A stretch of DNA of 64,000 nt from Valencia hispanica (Eukaryota; Chordata; Actinopteri; Cyprinodontiformes; Valenciidae). Below, in pieces: positions 25,047 through 36,728 of this stretch (positions are counted from its first letter, which is position 1; every line of letters starts with the position of its first letter). The position numbers and the translations under genes are program-made. The notes under the pieces were generated by a model, which was not told the DNA's origin, searched no databases, and worked only from the letters and a program-made list of their open reading frames with translations. Location: the NCBI GenBank assembly GCA_963556495.2, contig OY747702.1, positions 41,325,680 to 41,389,679 on the forward strand, written 5' to 3'.

Positions 25047-25297
25047 CGTAGTCCGACTGAAAAAAACAAACACCCAACACATGACGTAGGGTGACGTAGG
25101 GTGCGTCAAATGATATTGCCGACCAATCATACACTTCTTCCTCACATCTAATCCAACCAATGGGTTGGATTTGTGCGTGGTGGATCGACCAATCCTGTTC
25201 GAGCAGACTGGCATTTTGAAAACGTTGGCGGCCTGATAAGTTTTAAAGAAAAAGACTGGACTCAACTACTAAATAAAAACCTTTGTTTGCGTCCGAA
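25047..25297 (+). promoter_or_regulatory. aurkb: aurkb promoter: three spaced CCAAT boxes, CHR-like site, CRE half-sites
   Basis: CCAAT boxes at 25123, 25157 and 25189 are spaced 34 and 32 bp, the helical phasing typical of NF-Y sites in G2/M genes. A CHR-type TTTGAA is at 25215-25220. Two TGACGTAGGG repeats (CREB/ATF half-sites) are at 25082-25101. The L1 target duplication ends at 25046, right at the edge of this block. Motifs are seen; G2/M control by NF-Y and DREAM is inferred. Confidence 0.75.
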
Positions 25298-28200
25298 ATG
25301 CAGGTAATGAATATGGTTTTATCTCAGGAATTAGATACGAGTACATGTGTTTTAAGGTTCTTTGAACGGCGTCTCGGAATAAGTTGTTGACGCAGTCTTT
25401 AGCTAACGTTAGCTTCTTGTCTTCAAACATGTAACGTTAGAAAGAGGTGAAGTTTTGCACGCAATATGATCTATTTTCAGCTAAGGTGCAGATAAATGGG
25501 AAAGCATGATATAAAGTTGTGATTAAACTAAATCTTAAGGTGTGAAGTAATAACTTTAAAGTCAATGTTCTTTAAAGTATCTAGTTGGTGCTTATGGTTA
25601 GGCTACTTCGCAACAGCGTTAATTTCCAGGGTAATCCAGGGCTGACATTTATTTTCGCCCTTCTTCTGGAGAAGAAAAGCAAAAAGTAGGTCATGTTAGC
25701 TGTAGATGGTTTTAAGTAGTACTCAAATATGTACTTAAGTTAAATTTCTTTAGAATCATGGGTCAGTTGAATCTGATCTTTTTTATTTGTTTACAGAATA
25801 AAGAGAACTATGAACCCAGAGGTCCTCAAAGACAGGTGAGTTGAAATTCTCCATTATAATAAAAAAAAGTAAAGCTGAACCTTTTCTGTGAGAAAACTAT
25901 GGAAATGCTCACCATTTCCTAGGAAAATTAGATTCAGTATTGGTTAAAGTAGTGTTAACCTGTTGTTAAAATGTATTATTGCACCCTAAATTATGTTCAT
26001 TGTTAAGTGAGTGTTATAGCTAGTTGATAATTATCTCCCTGTTCTGAATTTAAGTTTACAACCCCGAGTATGGTGGCCGGACCGCAGCGTGTTCTTGTGA
26101 AACCAAGAGTAGATACAACGAAAAACTCTGTTACAGGTAAATCTTTCCTAGTACGCACAAATCAGATAAAAACAAACAACTAGTGTCTACCCATCAGTTT
26201 TATTGTATTATTTATTATTATTATTATTATTTATTATTTATGGCTTTAAGGTCCTGGGAGAGAATGTGTAAGCGTCTCCTCTACTTCTCCACCAAAGTAA
26301 GTGCATTTAAAAACTTGCTCATTTATTCTTTGATTGTTACCTTAATGATTTTAAACATACTTTGCTCGTTTATATCAGGAAAATTACAATTGACGACTTC
26401 GACATTGGTCGGCCACTTGGAAAGGGCAAGTTTGGCAATGTCTACCTTGCTAAGGTGAAAAAGCAACACACCATTGTGGCGCTGAAGGTGTTGTTTAAGT
26501 CCCAGATGGAGAAGGAAGGTGTGGAGCATCAACTGAGGAGAGAAATTGAAATTCAAGCACATCTGAAGTTAGTAGTTCAGGTTTTGTGTCATTATTTCTG
26601 TTAGTTGCTTTATTTTGTGTAAATGATATAAAATCTTTTTTTGACATTATTTTTTGTACAACTCAAAATTATTTGAAATGTTCACAACAAGAATTAGAAT
26701 ATATATTTTTAAGGTACTATTTTTATTAGGAAAATGTTGTTTATTACAACATCACTAATGGAAACCTGTAGGTACCTTGCTGTACGACTGAATTATTGAA
26801 TTTAATTGTCATAAAACGCCATCTTTGACACATTTAATTGACTATTATGGATCAAGGGTTACTGTTTTATTAGATAAAAAGCCTTGCAAAGGTGGTCATA
26901 CTTTTTTCTCATTTTATGTATTTTGTTAGAATTTAACGAGATTAACGGATTGTAATCTTGAAGTGAAAGGAAAATGCTAAATGATTTTTAACATTTCTTA
27001 CAAATATCTTGGTGGGGCATGCATTTATATTCAGTTCCCTTTACTGATACCCCATAAAAAATAAAAATCAGCAATTGAGTTAAGAAGTCACTTGCTTTGA
27101 AAATTTACTCCCCTTTTGTCATTTAATCTCAATATAAATAAAACTTTTCTGTTAAGCCCTGAGAAAACATTAAACAAAGAGCATCATAAAGACCAAGAAC
27201 CATATCAGATTGGTCTGGTATGAGGTTCTCTAGAAAGTCTAAGACGGAGTAGGTTATAAAACATTATTTTAAGGCTTGGACATTTTACAGAGCGCTGTTT
27301 TATCCGTTATCTTGATATGGAAATATAGCACAACTGCAAACCTACCAGGACATGGCTGGGCAAGCTGTGCATTAATCATTTAAGAGGCTGTTGGTAACTT
27401 GTGCTTTTGAAAATCTGACCTTTACGATAGAGCGACCTACAGTCAGCCATTGTTAAAAGTAAACCATAAGAAATTCTGTTTGCAGTTTACAATAATCCAT
27501 GCAGGGAAGACTTCAACCATTTGGAAAAAGGTGCTCTGGTTAGAAGAGGCCAAAATGAACCTTTTTTTTTTGCCATCATGCATAACCATATGTATGATAA
27601 TTAACACACCATCCCCATTGTTAAACACAATGCTGACAGGATCACTCACATTTTTATTTATTTTTTAATCTCGAACTACAAAAGACTTGGAACTCGGGTT
27701 GAGGTTCACCTTCAAGCAGGACATAATGACCTGGAACAAGCAGCTAAACTAGAATTCATGTGTCTCAGTAAAGGTCTAGATCTAAATCTAATCGATTAAT
27801 TTGTGGTACAACTTGAACATTGATGTTCTGACGCTCTTTATCCACTCAGACTGAGCTTGAACTGTACTGTAAATAAAACCAGAAAAAATGCTTTTATTCT
27901 CTATATGTGCAAAGCTGGTCGACACATACCTGAAAATACTTGCAGCTGTGATTGCAGTAAAAGGTGGTTTTACACAGTATAGTTAACTCTGGGTGGCTGA
28001 AAACATTTCCTGACAAACTTTTCTGATTGGTTGTACGAAACTTTGAAAGCCATATACAATTTTCATTTCACTTCTCAGTTATGTGCTACTTTGTGTTGCT
28101 CAGTCATATAAAGTCTCATTAAAAAACATTGAACTGTGTGGTTGTAACTTAACACAATGTGGAAGAAGCTCAAGGTGTATGAGTAAGTTTACAAGACACT

Positions 28201-30345
28201 TGATATCACAGTGAATGTATAAAACAGTGGCAGATTTTTTTGTTGTATTTTATTCTTTTACCCTAAAAAGCATATTTTATTTCACCCTTTGAGACATGTT
28301 CAGTTTATTCAGTCTGTTTTTTTTGTTTCCCCTCAGACACCCAAACATCCTGCGGTTTTACAATTATTTCCATGATCGCAAGAGGGTTTTCTTGGTGCTG
28401 GAATATGCTCCGCGTGGAGAAATGTACAAAGAGCTACAGAAGTATGGACGGTTTGATGATCAGCGCACTGCAACGGTTGGAGCTGATTTAATGTCATTTA
28501 AAAGAAATTAAAACAGCAATCATCTTCAATTTCTTATGTATTTTCTTCTGTCTGGTGATAAAATGCCAATTTGTTATAAATTTCTAGTACATGGAGGAGA
28601 TATCTGATGCGATGATGTATTGCCACGAGAAGAAAGTGATTCACCGTGACATCAAGCCAGAGAATCTACTTCTTGGCTTTCGTGGAGAACTTAAAATAGC
28701 AGACTTTGGGTGGTCTGTCCATGCACCTTCTCTAAGGTAAGTCACCAAGATTTCTGAGAACCACTGCGTTCAGTTATGCTGCCTCTTAAAGTAACATATT
28801 TCGGCTTTTTCCCGATCATTTCTTGTTTTCCGTCCTTACAGACGTCGCACTATGTGTGGGACACTGGACTATCTTCCTCCTGAGATGATTGAGGGACACA
28901 CACACAGCGAGAAAGTGGACTTATGGTGCATTGGAGTCCTGTGCTACGAATGCTTAGTTGGCAACCCGCCTTTTGAAACAGCCAGTCATACAGAAACGTA
29001 CAAGAGGATTATGAAGGTTTGTGTTTCTCTATGCAGGTGTAATAATTTGAGTTAGCTGAAATCAATACTTGTGCACAGAAGAACTAAAAAGTGTAGGTTC
29101 TTCCTATCAGCCTGTTGACTTGCAGTGTGCAGGAACATCTGGTTGAGCCGGAGCACTTCGTTACCTTACAAACGGCCAGAGAAAACATTGATCACTGTTG
29201 CATCTAATTAAAGGGGCTGCGAACAGAATTAACCATGTGATGGAAAGATTTTTTTTTTTGAAAGTGTAGCTTTTTTTTTTTTAAACTTGGTACAGTGGAT
29301 CCTGGTATTCGCTGGGGTTGGGGACCACATCTGCCCATGAATAGGTCAAATCTGCAAGTACTTTGGACTCTAAAAAAGAATTTATAGCGGCCCATGTTAA
29401 TAATTCAGACATAAGATATACCTTAATACACTCAGTGAACACCATCTCAGCCCTATCGCAGAGGCTGATATTTACAGTCTTCCTTAGTCCCACTCTTTGG
29501 GATACAACCAATCAGCACCAGGGGAAAATAAATGGTGCTCCTGGATTGGTTGTTTTGCTAATGCAAGTCAATAGTGCATAAAGTAGTATTGCATAAATGT
29601 ATTGCAGTATCCCAAGCTGCATTTTCTTTTGAATATTTTAATATGCACTACAAGAAAGAAATCTGTGGATTTTCCGTAAATAACTGGGAGTTACGGTCTC
29701 CAGAAAAATCTATGAATAAGTGAATCCGCAAATGGGCGGGGCGTCCGCTGTAGACCTTGAAACAAGTTAATGCCCCATTACTGTTTTACAGCCAGAAAAA
29801 TTATGCTGAAAATCTAAAAGGTTTACAGGCCAGTGAAATAAGAATCCTGTTTGTGAGGTAGTGTCTCTGGTTTTAAAAGTTGGGATAAACCGAGCTCGCA
29901 CTACAAACCATGAAGATGTTATAACTTTCTATTCTAAACAGCTTGTCAATTGCTTCACATTTATTGTTTACCTTACTGTATTTATTCTAGGACATGCTGA
30001 ACTTTAGTTAGAATAGTTAGACTTTAGGCGGGGGGAAAAAAACTTACTAATTATGTTAAAAAAACAAAAAACACTTTTCGATCGAGAATCATATTGTAAT
30101 GGGTAAAGTTAGCTGAAATGTCAACATCTACTGAGGTATTAATCGCCAAACCGATCTTTTTTTTTTTTTCTTTTCAGGTGGATCTGAACTTCCCTAACGT
30201 CGTTTCTGACGGTGCACGGGACCTGATCTCAAAGCTGCTCCGCCACAACCCCATCGACCGTCTGTCTCTTCAGAATGTTATTAATCATCCGTGGGTGAAG
30301 GCCAACTCTCACAGACTCCTCCCTCCCACCTGTTCTACCAAGTAG
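25298..30345 (+). CDS. aurkb: Aurora kinase B
   Basis: Nine coding exons: 25298-25303, 25797-25835, 26055-26136, 26251-26296, 26379-26567, 28337-28475, 28588-28736, 28842-29016, 30178-30345. They give 330 aa (human 344). The first coding exon holds only ATG CAG. A KEN box at residues 4-6 (NKEN) fits an APC/C-Cdh1 degron. The kinase domain runs from about residue 65: glycine loop [10 protein letters not shown], Lys94 (VALKVLF), HRD Asp188 ([10 protein letters not shown]), DFG Asp206, activation-loop Thr220 in [15 protein letters not shown]. All catalytic residues are present. The loop and the C-terminus (ANSHRLLPP) follow Aurora B rather than A. It is the catalytic subunit of the chromosomal passenger complex (INCENP, survivin, borealin), phosphorylating histone H3 and kinetochore proteins. 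Introns 5 and 8 carry transposons. Confidence 0.95.
26883..28200 (+). mobile_element. Nearly full-length but decayed Tc1-like transposon (aurkb intron 5)
   Basis: Ordered matches to a fish Tc1 transposase gene: GCATCATAAAGACCAAGAAC, TACCAGGACATGGCTGGGC, GGAAAAAGGTGCTCTGGTTAG, AGGTTCACCTTCAAGCAGG, and the outer end GTGGTTGTAACTTAACAC. Many stops and deletions; no usable frame. Confidence 0.85.
29293..29750. mobile_element. MITE with CAGTGGA-type ends at TA sites (pogo/Tigger-like), aurkb intron 8
   Basis: The left end is CAGTGGATCCTGGTATTCGC, preceded by TA. The right end, read in reverse, is CAGCGGACGCCCCGC, bounded by TA (29751-29752). Internal motifs AATAGGTCAAATCTGCAAG and TAAATAACTGGGAGTTACG echo each other around the ends. 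No coding capacity. The family is assigned from termini and TA duplication only. Confidence 0.6.
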
Positions 30346-30850
30346 CCCTGAGCCCACTAGCCTGCGGCCTGCATCTGCAAGATGTTTTAGCTGTCCTTCA
30401 CAAAAGACTGCGCTAGCCTGATCACTGCCATTATTCTGGCACATTTTATAATGGAGGATACATTGTATTGATAAGCAGCAGGTATCCTTCTTATTTACCT
30501 GAAACCTTTAAATGTGAGGAGTTCTTCACATTTAGGTTCACTTCTTTTGCTTCTAAGTGAAAACACATGATTGTCAGAATATTTTAGATTGCACCAATTC
30601 TTTGCTTGCATTCATAATCCCTCTCACTTTATACAATGTGATGTCTCTCTTGTTGTATGTCAACTATTTACCGTGGAGGTTTATTTGTTTTTATGTATTT
30701 AGTGGAACATTTTTAGGATGTTGAACTGCTTTTGATTTGAATACAACAGTGTTTTTACCAAAGTACTACTGTTGGACGGACTCCCTCGTACAAGTATGTT
30801 CTTTCTTGGAAGGCAATTTTTTATTTACCATTAAAGTTCTTGCAATTTCT

Positions 30851-30856
30851 AATAAA
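30851..30856 (+). terminator. aurkb: aurkb poly(A) signal AATAAA
   Basis: First canonical hexamer, about 500 bp after the stop codon. Confidence 0.7.
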
Positions 30857-31018
30857 TATGGCAAACAAACTTGTATCATGTAAAAAAAATCCAATTTTTT
30901 TAGTCTGTTACAAATTTAGATACTGTAGTGCTTCGATGTTATAATCAACTTTGAGCTTTGTGTTTAAAATAGCAGCTCTAAAAATTAATGTTCAATAGCT
31001 TATAAGTAATACAAATAA

Positions 31019-31990
31019 AACTTGGAAAATTAGAATATTGTGCAAAAGTCAATTTATTTCAGTAATTTAACTTAGGTGAAACTAACATATGATGTAGACT
31101 CAATACATGCAACGTAAGACGTTTCAAGCCTTTATTTGTTATAATTTTGATTATCATGGCTTACAACTTATGAAAACCCCGAATTAAAAATGTCAAAAAA
31201 TTAGAATATTACATGAATCCAATAAAACAAGCATTTTAAGTAGAGAAATGTGGGATCTCTGAAAAGTATAATCATGCATATGGACTCGGCACTTGGTTTG
31301 CGGCCCTTTTGCATCTGATGTTTGTTGTTCAGGAGCGGCTTGACGAGGAATATGACATTTGTAGCCCATGTCTATGTGTGTGTGGTGGTTCCTGATCCAC
31401 TAACTCCAGCCTCAGTCCACTCCTTGTGAATGTCCCCAACACTACTTAATGGCCCTTTCCTATCAATCCTCTCCAGGCTGCAGTCATTCCTGCTGCTTGT
31501 GCACATTTTTCTTCCACACTTTTCCCTTCCAACTAACTTTCAATTAATGTGTTTTGATTCAGCACTTTGGGAACATCCAACATCTTTTGCAATTACCTTT
31601 TAAAGGCTTTCCCTCCTTATGGTGTCAATGATAGTTTTCTGTACAACTGGCAGTTCATTAGTCTTCCCCATGATTGTGATTCTTACTGAACCAGACTGAG
31701 AGACCATTTAAAGGCTCAGGCACGCTTTGTAGGTGTTTTGGTTTCATTTGCAGAATAGAGTGTGAAACTTTGAGTCTAAAATATTGAGCGTTTTCACAAT
31801 ATTCCAATTTTCTGAGATTTTGAATTTCGGGTTTTTCATAAACTGAGCCACAATCCTCAAAATTCTAACAAAGGTGTGAAACATCTTGCTTTGCATGTAA
31901 TGAGTCTACATATGTTAGTTTCACCTTTTAAGTTGAATCACTGAAATAAATGAACTTTTTCACGATATTCTAATTTTTTTCGAGTTTCAT
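31019..31990 (-). mobile_element. Tc1-like deletion derivative, same family as 19733-21825
   Basis: Long inverted ends (AAAATTAGAATATTGTGC on the left; ATATTCTAATTTTTTTCGAG on the right) flank only the N-terminal part of a reversed transposase gene (CAGCACTTTGGGAACATCC, CATGATTGTGATTC). The C-terminal half, including the DDE Glu, is deleted between about 31310 and 31320. Confidence 0.8.
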
Positions 31991-32094
31991 CAGTAGGAAG
32001 GAAAAATTGTATGCGTCGTATCCAGGTCTCGATGTCGGCATAGACCTACATTTCAGGTGTTGATGAGAGCAGTTTTTAGGCTTGTCGTGCATGA

Positions 32095-32176
32095 GGTAGC
32101 GTGGCCGAGCGGTCTAAGGCGCTGGATTAAGGCTCCAGTCTCTTCGGGGGCGTGGGTTCGAATCCCACCGCTGCCA
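32095..32176 (+). tRNA. tRNA-Leu (anticodon AAG)
   Basis: 82 nt with a full cloverleaf. The acceptor arm GGTAGCG pairs with CGCTGCC (one G-U), followed by the discriminator A. The D-arm region is TGGCCGAGCGGTC. The anticodon loop sits in GGATTAAGGC, so AAG reads CUU codons after inosine modification. The long variable arm CTCTTCGGGG is typical of class II leucine tRNA. The T arm is GTGGGTTCGAATCCCAC, which also supplies the B box. A Pol III terminator TTTTT follows at 32182-32186. It lies alone between aurkb and bod1l1. Confidence 0.97.
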
Positions 32177-32189
32177 ACTCCTTTTTGAC

Positions 32190-33000
32190 TTTTCAGATTA
32201 CAGGGAATGGATGTCATTTTTACTTTTCACTAACATTTTCTTGTAACAATTTGTTTCATACTTGAGTAATTCGCAGTTTGACGCACATTTAGGTCAACTG
32301 TAAAACACATTTGGGAGCCAAACATTGCACTTTTATTAAAACAGTATTTACTTTATGTCCATACCATTTAATACATCGTACCAGTTTACTATCTAACCAT
32401 AGGCTGGCTGCTGGCTACATGGAAAATTCAATCAACCGATTTACTGAAATACAGCTGCATATAAACGGTGGTCACAATGTTCCGCCTCTAGGGGGCACTC
32501 TGGATATAAAACGTACACACAGATGAGATCATTTAGAGCGCGTTATATAAACCTTTGCATAGCAATAAACTAATTCTGAGATGTACATAAAAACGGATAA
32601 ATAAAACGGAACAGATGAAATAATCTTACTCTTAGAGCTGCAGTAAGTTTTAGTCGCCATTTAAAGGAGTCAGCGTTTTTCTGTACACCTCAGGTTTTCA
32701 GCCCTACAAACCTCTTTTAAAGTGATTTCTGAATGCTTCAATGCCACCAATTACACTACAGCACTGAGACTGATTTTAAATGTCATACGTCTTGGCAGCG
32801 ATGTGTCAAAAACTTTACTTGGCTTTACTGAATCTTAGTGCTGCCTTCAGTGCAATTTGTTCCAGATATTCTACCACTGACAAAACGCGCTAAATTCTCA
32901 CATTTTAATTTTCTTTAAAAGAGCCGTATGTATTGCAATTTAGAGTGAATTTTGTTTTTATTCTCTTAATATAATCGTATTGTTAGACTTTTATTTCGGT
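32190..33000. other. Intergenic between tRNA-Leu and bod1l1, nothing recognised
   Basis: No gene or named repeat; the 71-aa open frame at 32311-32526 has no support. Confidence 0.5.
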
Positions 33001-33175
33001 GGGGACAAACCATTGCGTCCAAGTTCTTCCGGGTCATCCTCGAAACGCTTTTCTTTTTGGCGGACGTCACATCCTAAAACAGGTAGCTTGTGCTTTTAAA
33101 GTGGAACACCGCCTGATGTTCGGCCGGTTTCTTCGCCATTCTAACAATTAAAATAAAGCCAAGTTTCACTGAAAC
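33001..33175 (+). promoter_or_regulatory. bod1l1: bod1l1 promoter with E2F-like and CRE-like sites
   Basis: TTTTTGGCGG (33053-33062) fits E2F and overlaps GCGGACGTCAC, a CRE-like site. Both lie about 115-125 bp before the start codon. No TATA box was seen. Growth-linked control is inferred. Confidence 0.5.
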
Positions 33176-36100
33176 ATGGCTGGTTTGCCTCCGGGGGACC
33201 CGCAGCTGGTCTCAATGATCGTCAGTCATTTAAAAACACAGGGGCTCTTCGACCAGTTCAGGAGGGACTGTCTGGCAGACGTCGATACAAAGGTATCAGC
33301 CGAAATCATAGCTTCTCCTGCCATATCGGTGTTTATAATTCTCATTTAAAGATTATAGCTTAAATAGATCTTTAGTTTGTTTACTAAATGTGTTTCGCTA
33401 GTTTCTCAATGTCAGGTCTTTTTTCCTAACCTTTAGATTTGATCCAAAGGTACATTAATACTATTGTTATTGTCTGTCTACAGTTTAATTTGACTTTCAA
33501 TGTCTTGCAAATGTAAGAAAATATACATCTTTACAGAACCAACCACTCTTAGTCTGCCTGTAAAAATAACATCTTTGCTTTGGACAATGAGCATCTTGTG
33601 GTCCTCAAGCAAGACGCCCACTTTACACAGCAATTAAATGCTCCGCATCATGACGTTTTGTGTTAATGCATAGTGGGTGAATGTGTACCATAGTGCTGTT
33701 TTCCTGTGGGTAGATATTAATAAAGTACACATGATTAAATGTTTTGCAGCCAGCTTACCTGAACCTGAAACAAAGAGTGGACAACTTTGTCTCCAATCAC
33801 CTCTCTAATCACACATGGAGCCCTCATCTGAACAAAAACCAGCTGAGAAACAACATCCGACAGCTTGTCCTGCAGTAAGGAAAAAAATAAAATGTTTTCT
33901 TGTATTTTCTTACACACAGCACAGCTCATTCAGTAATCGGTGTGTACTTTTAAAACCGGATACTTACTGTACATGCATGATATTTCATTGCTCATTGTTT
34001 GACTTTGAATCAGATAGAACATTTCCTGTTTTGGGTCAGCTTAGGACTATCAAAACGTTAGCTGGTTTTCTTACTTCTTGAAAGTCAGAAATCTACATGC
34101 ACTAAGATTAATCTTTGTGCAGTTTGGGAAAGTCCATCTGATGTCATGGCTTTGTAAGCTTCTTCTATCTTGTCTTGTAACAACATATCAGGAAAGGAAA
34201 TGTAGACCTCCACAAATCTGGTTTTCCCTCAGCTGCAATTTCCAGATGCTTCAAAGTGGCACATTTTTCTGCAAGTATAAACACCATGAGGGAGGAGACG
34301 GATGCGGTGTCTGGGCAATAAATGTGTTTCAGTGCAAAATGTGCCCATTAACCCCAGAACAAAAGCAAAAGACCATTTGAAGATCTTGGCTTAAGCTGGT
34401 AAGAGCGTCAAAATCCACAGTAAAGAAAGTAAAAATAAATAGCAGCATGAGGAAGGAGCATTATGTGAAAGTATTGTTGTGGCATCTCAGCAGAAAAAGG
34501 GTTTTTCAAATAGATGCTGACCCTCAGCACAACAATGAATTAGTCACAAAGTGGCATAAGGAAATTAAAATAATAGTTTTGTTACCATCAGAAAACCTTG
34601 ATCTCTGTCCCTCTCTCTCTCTCATAGTTCTACCATTTAGGACATTGAAATTATTTAGGGTCATCCTAACTGATGTAAAACAGGAAAAGTTTTGTTGGAT
34701 TTTTTATACAGTCTTTGTAAAAATCTGGTTTCCGTTGCATGTGATTTTCTCTCACGTTTTTTGTTTCCCTCGCAGATCTGGAATGCTGGAGCAGGGCGTG
34801 GACAGGATTGTAGCCCAGGTGGTTGACCCCAAAGTCAATCACATCTTCAGGCCGCAGGTGGAGAGGGTGGTCCGTGAATTTCTGTCACCGGGCAGCTATT
34901 CCGAGGAGCCACCAGCTTCTCTGATGCAAGTGGAGATCAAGACTGACAGCGGCGTTCCTGAACAAGGTACACAACTTTTCATGTTTTCTTGGCCGTATTT
35001 ATGTGACTACAGAAGAATCTCGCTCTGTTTAGGTTCCTCAGTGAAATTAATACACATGCCTTAATTCACAAATCATTTAAAACACATTGATATGTTCGCA
35101 GCTTCATCGTCAGCTCCGGCTCCAGGCAGCAATGCCATGTCCATCCTGGATACAATAACTTCTCTTAATCAAGAGGCAAGTGTCAGGACCAGCTCAGCAG
35201 GCGAGAAGGGTGGCAAAGCCCAACTTCTGGATGGGCCTATGGAGCTGGTGGAGGAAAATGAGCAAGAAATGGAGGTCAGTGAGGAGAGTGACAATAACCA
35301 AGAAGGGAAGCCACTGGAGGAGGCAGTGGAGGCTAAAGTGGCAGCAGAAGTGAAGACAGAAAACTCGGAGGAGCAGATGGAAGTGGAAAAAGAACAGTTT
35401 AAAGAGGAGGTTAAAACCGAAGAGGATGAATCTCCAGAGCAAACAGAGGAAAAGAAAGATAAACCTACAAGCAAAGTCAGTGGAAAAGTCTCGGAAGAGA
35501 AATCGGATGATGAGGGAGTGAAATCTACAAGTCAGGCTAAGCAGAATGCAAGAGAGAGGATAAAGGAAGGTGAGCTATTGTTTGCTTTTATGTTTTATGG
35601 AGAAAGAGCTGCGTAATTCACCGCTTATTGTACATTTGTGGGAATAGAGTTTTATTTAGTCCCTATACTAAATGTTTTTTTCCTGTTTCTAACTCAAAGC
35701 TCTATATTTTAAAGCATTTCCTAACAAATCAGACTTTTTACAATTTAATTTCAACTAAACATCTGATTTTTTTTAAACATAATTTTTAAATCTCTAATAT
35801 TTGAAATGTGTTAGTTTTAAAAATGAAAAAAATAATAATTATAATCTAGTTTAGTTATCTTCATACCATCTTGTTTCTAAAATATACTAAATTTTCTGGC
35901 TTTTGAAGAAAGATGTGGGCTGAAAATCTTTGTTCCTGCCTTTACCTTTGGTCATGGTCAAGAACGAGATGCCGGGTACAATCGACCAAAATGAGGCGTC
36001 TTTGTAGGGTGACTGGGCTCACCCTTAGAGGTGGAGTGAGCCATTGCTCCTCCTTATCAACAACAGTGAAACTGAGGTTTTGTCAGCATATCCCACTGGG

Positions 36101-36466
36101 AGAAAAATTCTTAAGGGTTAGCCAGAAGTCACTGGAGGGACGAAACCTTCTTTTTTGCCTGGGAAAGCCTTGGGAGCCCAGAATGAGTGTATATCCCCTG
36201 ACATATGGATGTCTGGGTAGCCCTCCTCCGGACGCATGCAAAATAATATATATATTTAGTACTAGGCCTGTCACGATAACAAACTTTGCTGGATGATAAA
36301 TTGCTCCAGAAATTATAGCGATAAACTATAATATTGTTGTTTAGAGACCATTTCAGCTAATGTAATAATAATGCATATAAACCCTCTAAACCAGGGTTCT
36401 CAACCTTTTGCAAGCTGGGCCCCCCAAAGCTGGTTCATTGCATTTGGGGCCCCAGTGCACCCCCCC

Positions 36467-36499
<33 letters not shown>

Positions 36500-36578
36500 C
36501 ACATCACCTTGGATAGATAGATAGATAGACAGACCCCCCGCCCTAGGCTATTATTTTTAGGCCCACATTATTATTATT

Positions 36579-36625
<47 letters not shown>

Positions 36626-36670
36626 TACTAGGCTATTGCTATATAATTATATGAGGTTACATGCTTTGTT

Positions 36671-36728
<58 letters not shown>

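Noticed and set aside
25298..30345. Aurora kinase A as the identity
   Set aside because: Short N-terminus, the [19 protein letters not shown] loop context and the ANSHRLLPP end fit Aurora B.
32311..32526. 71-aa open frame after the tRNA
   Set aside because: No similarity, no splice or promoter context.
34447..35064. 205-aa open frame as a separate gene
   Set aside because: Chance fusion of a Tc1 remnant with bod1l1 exon 3 read through its splice sites.
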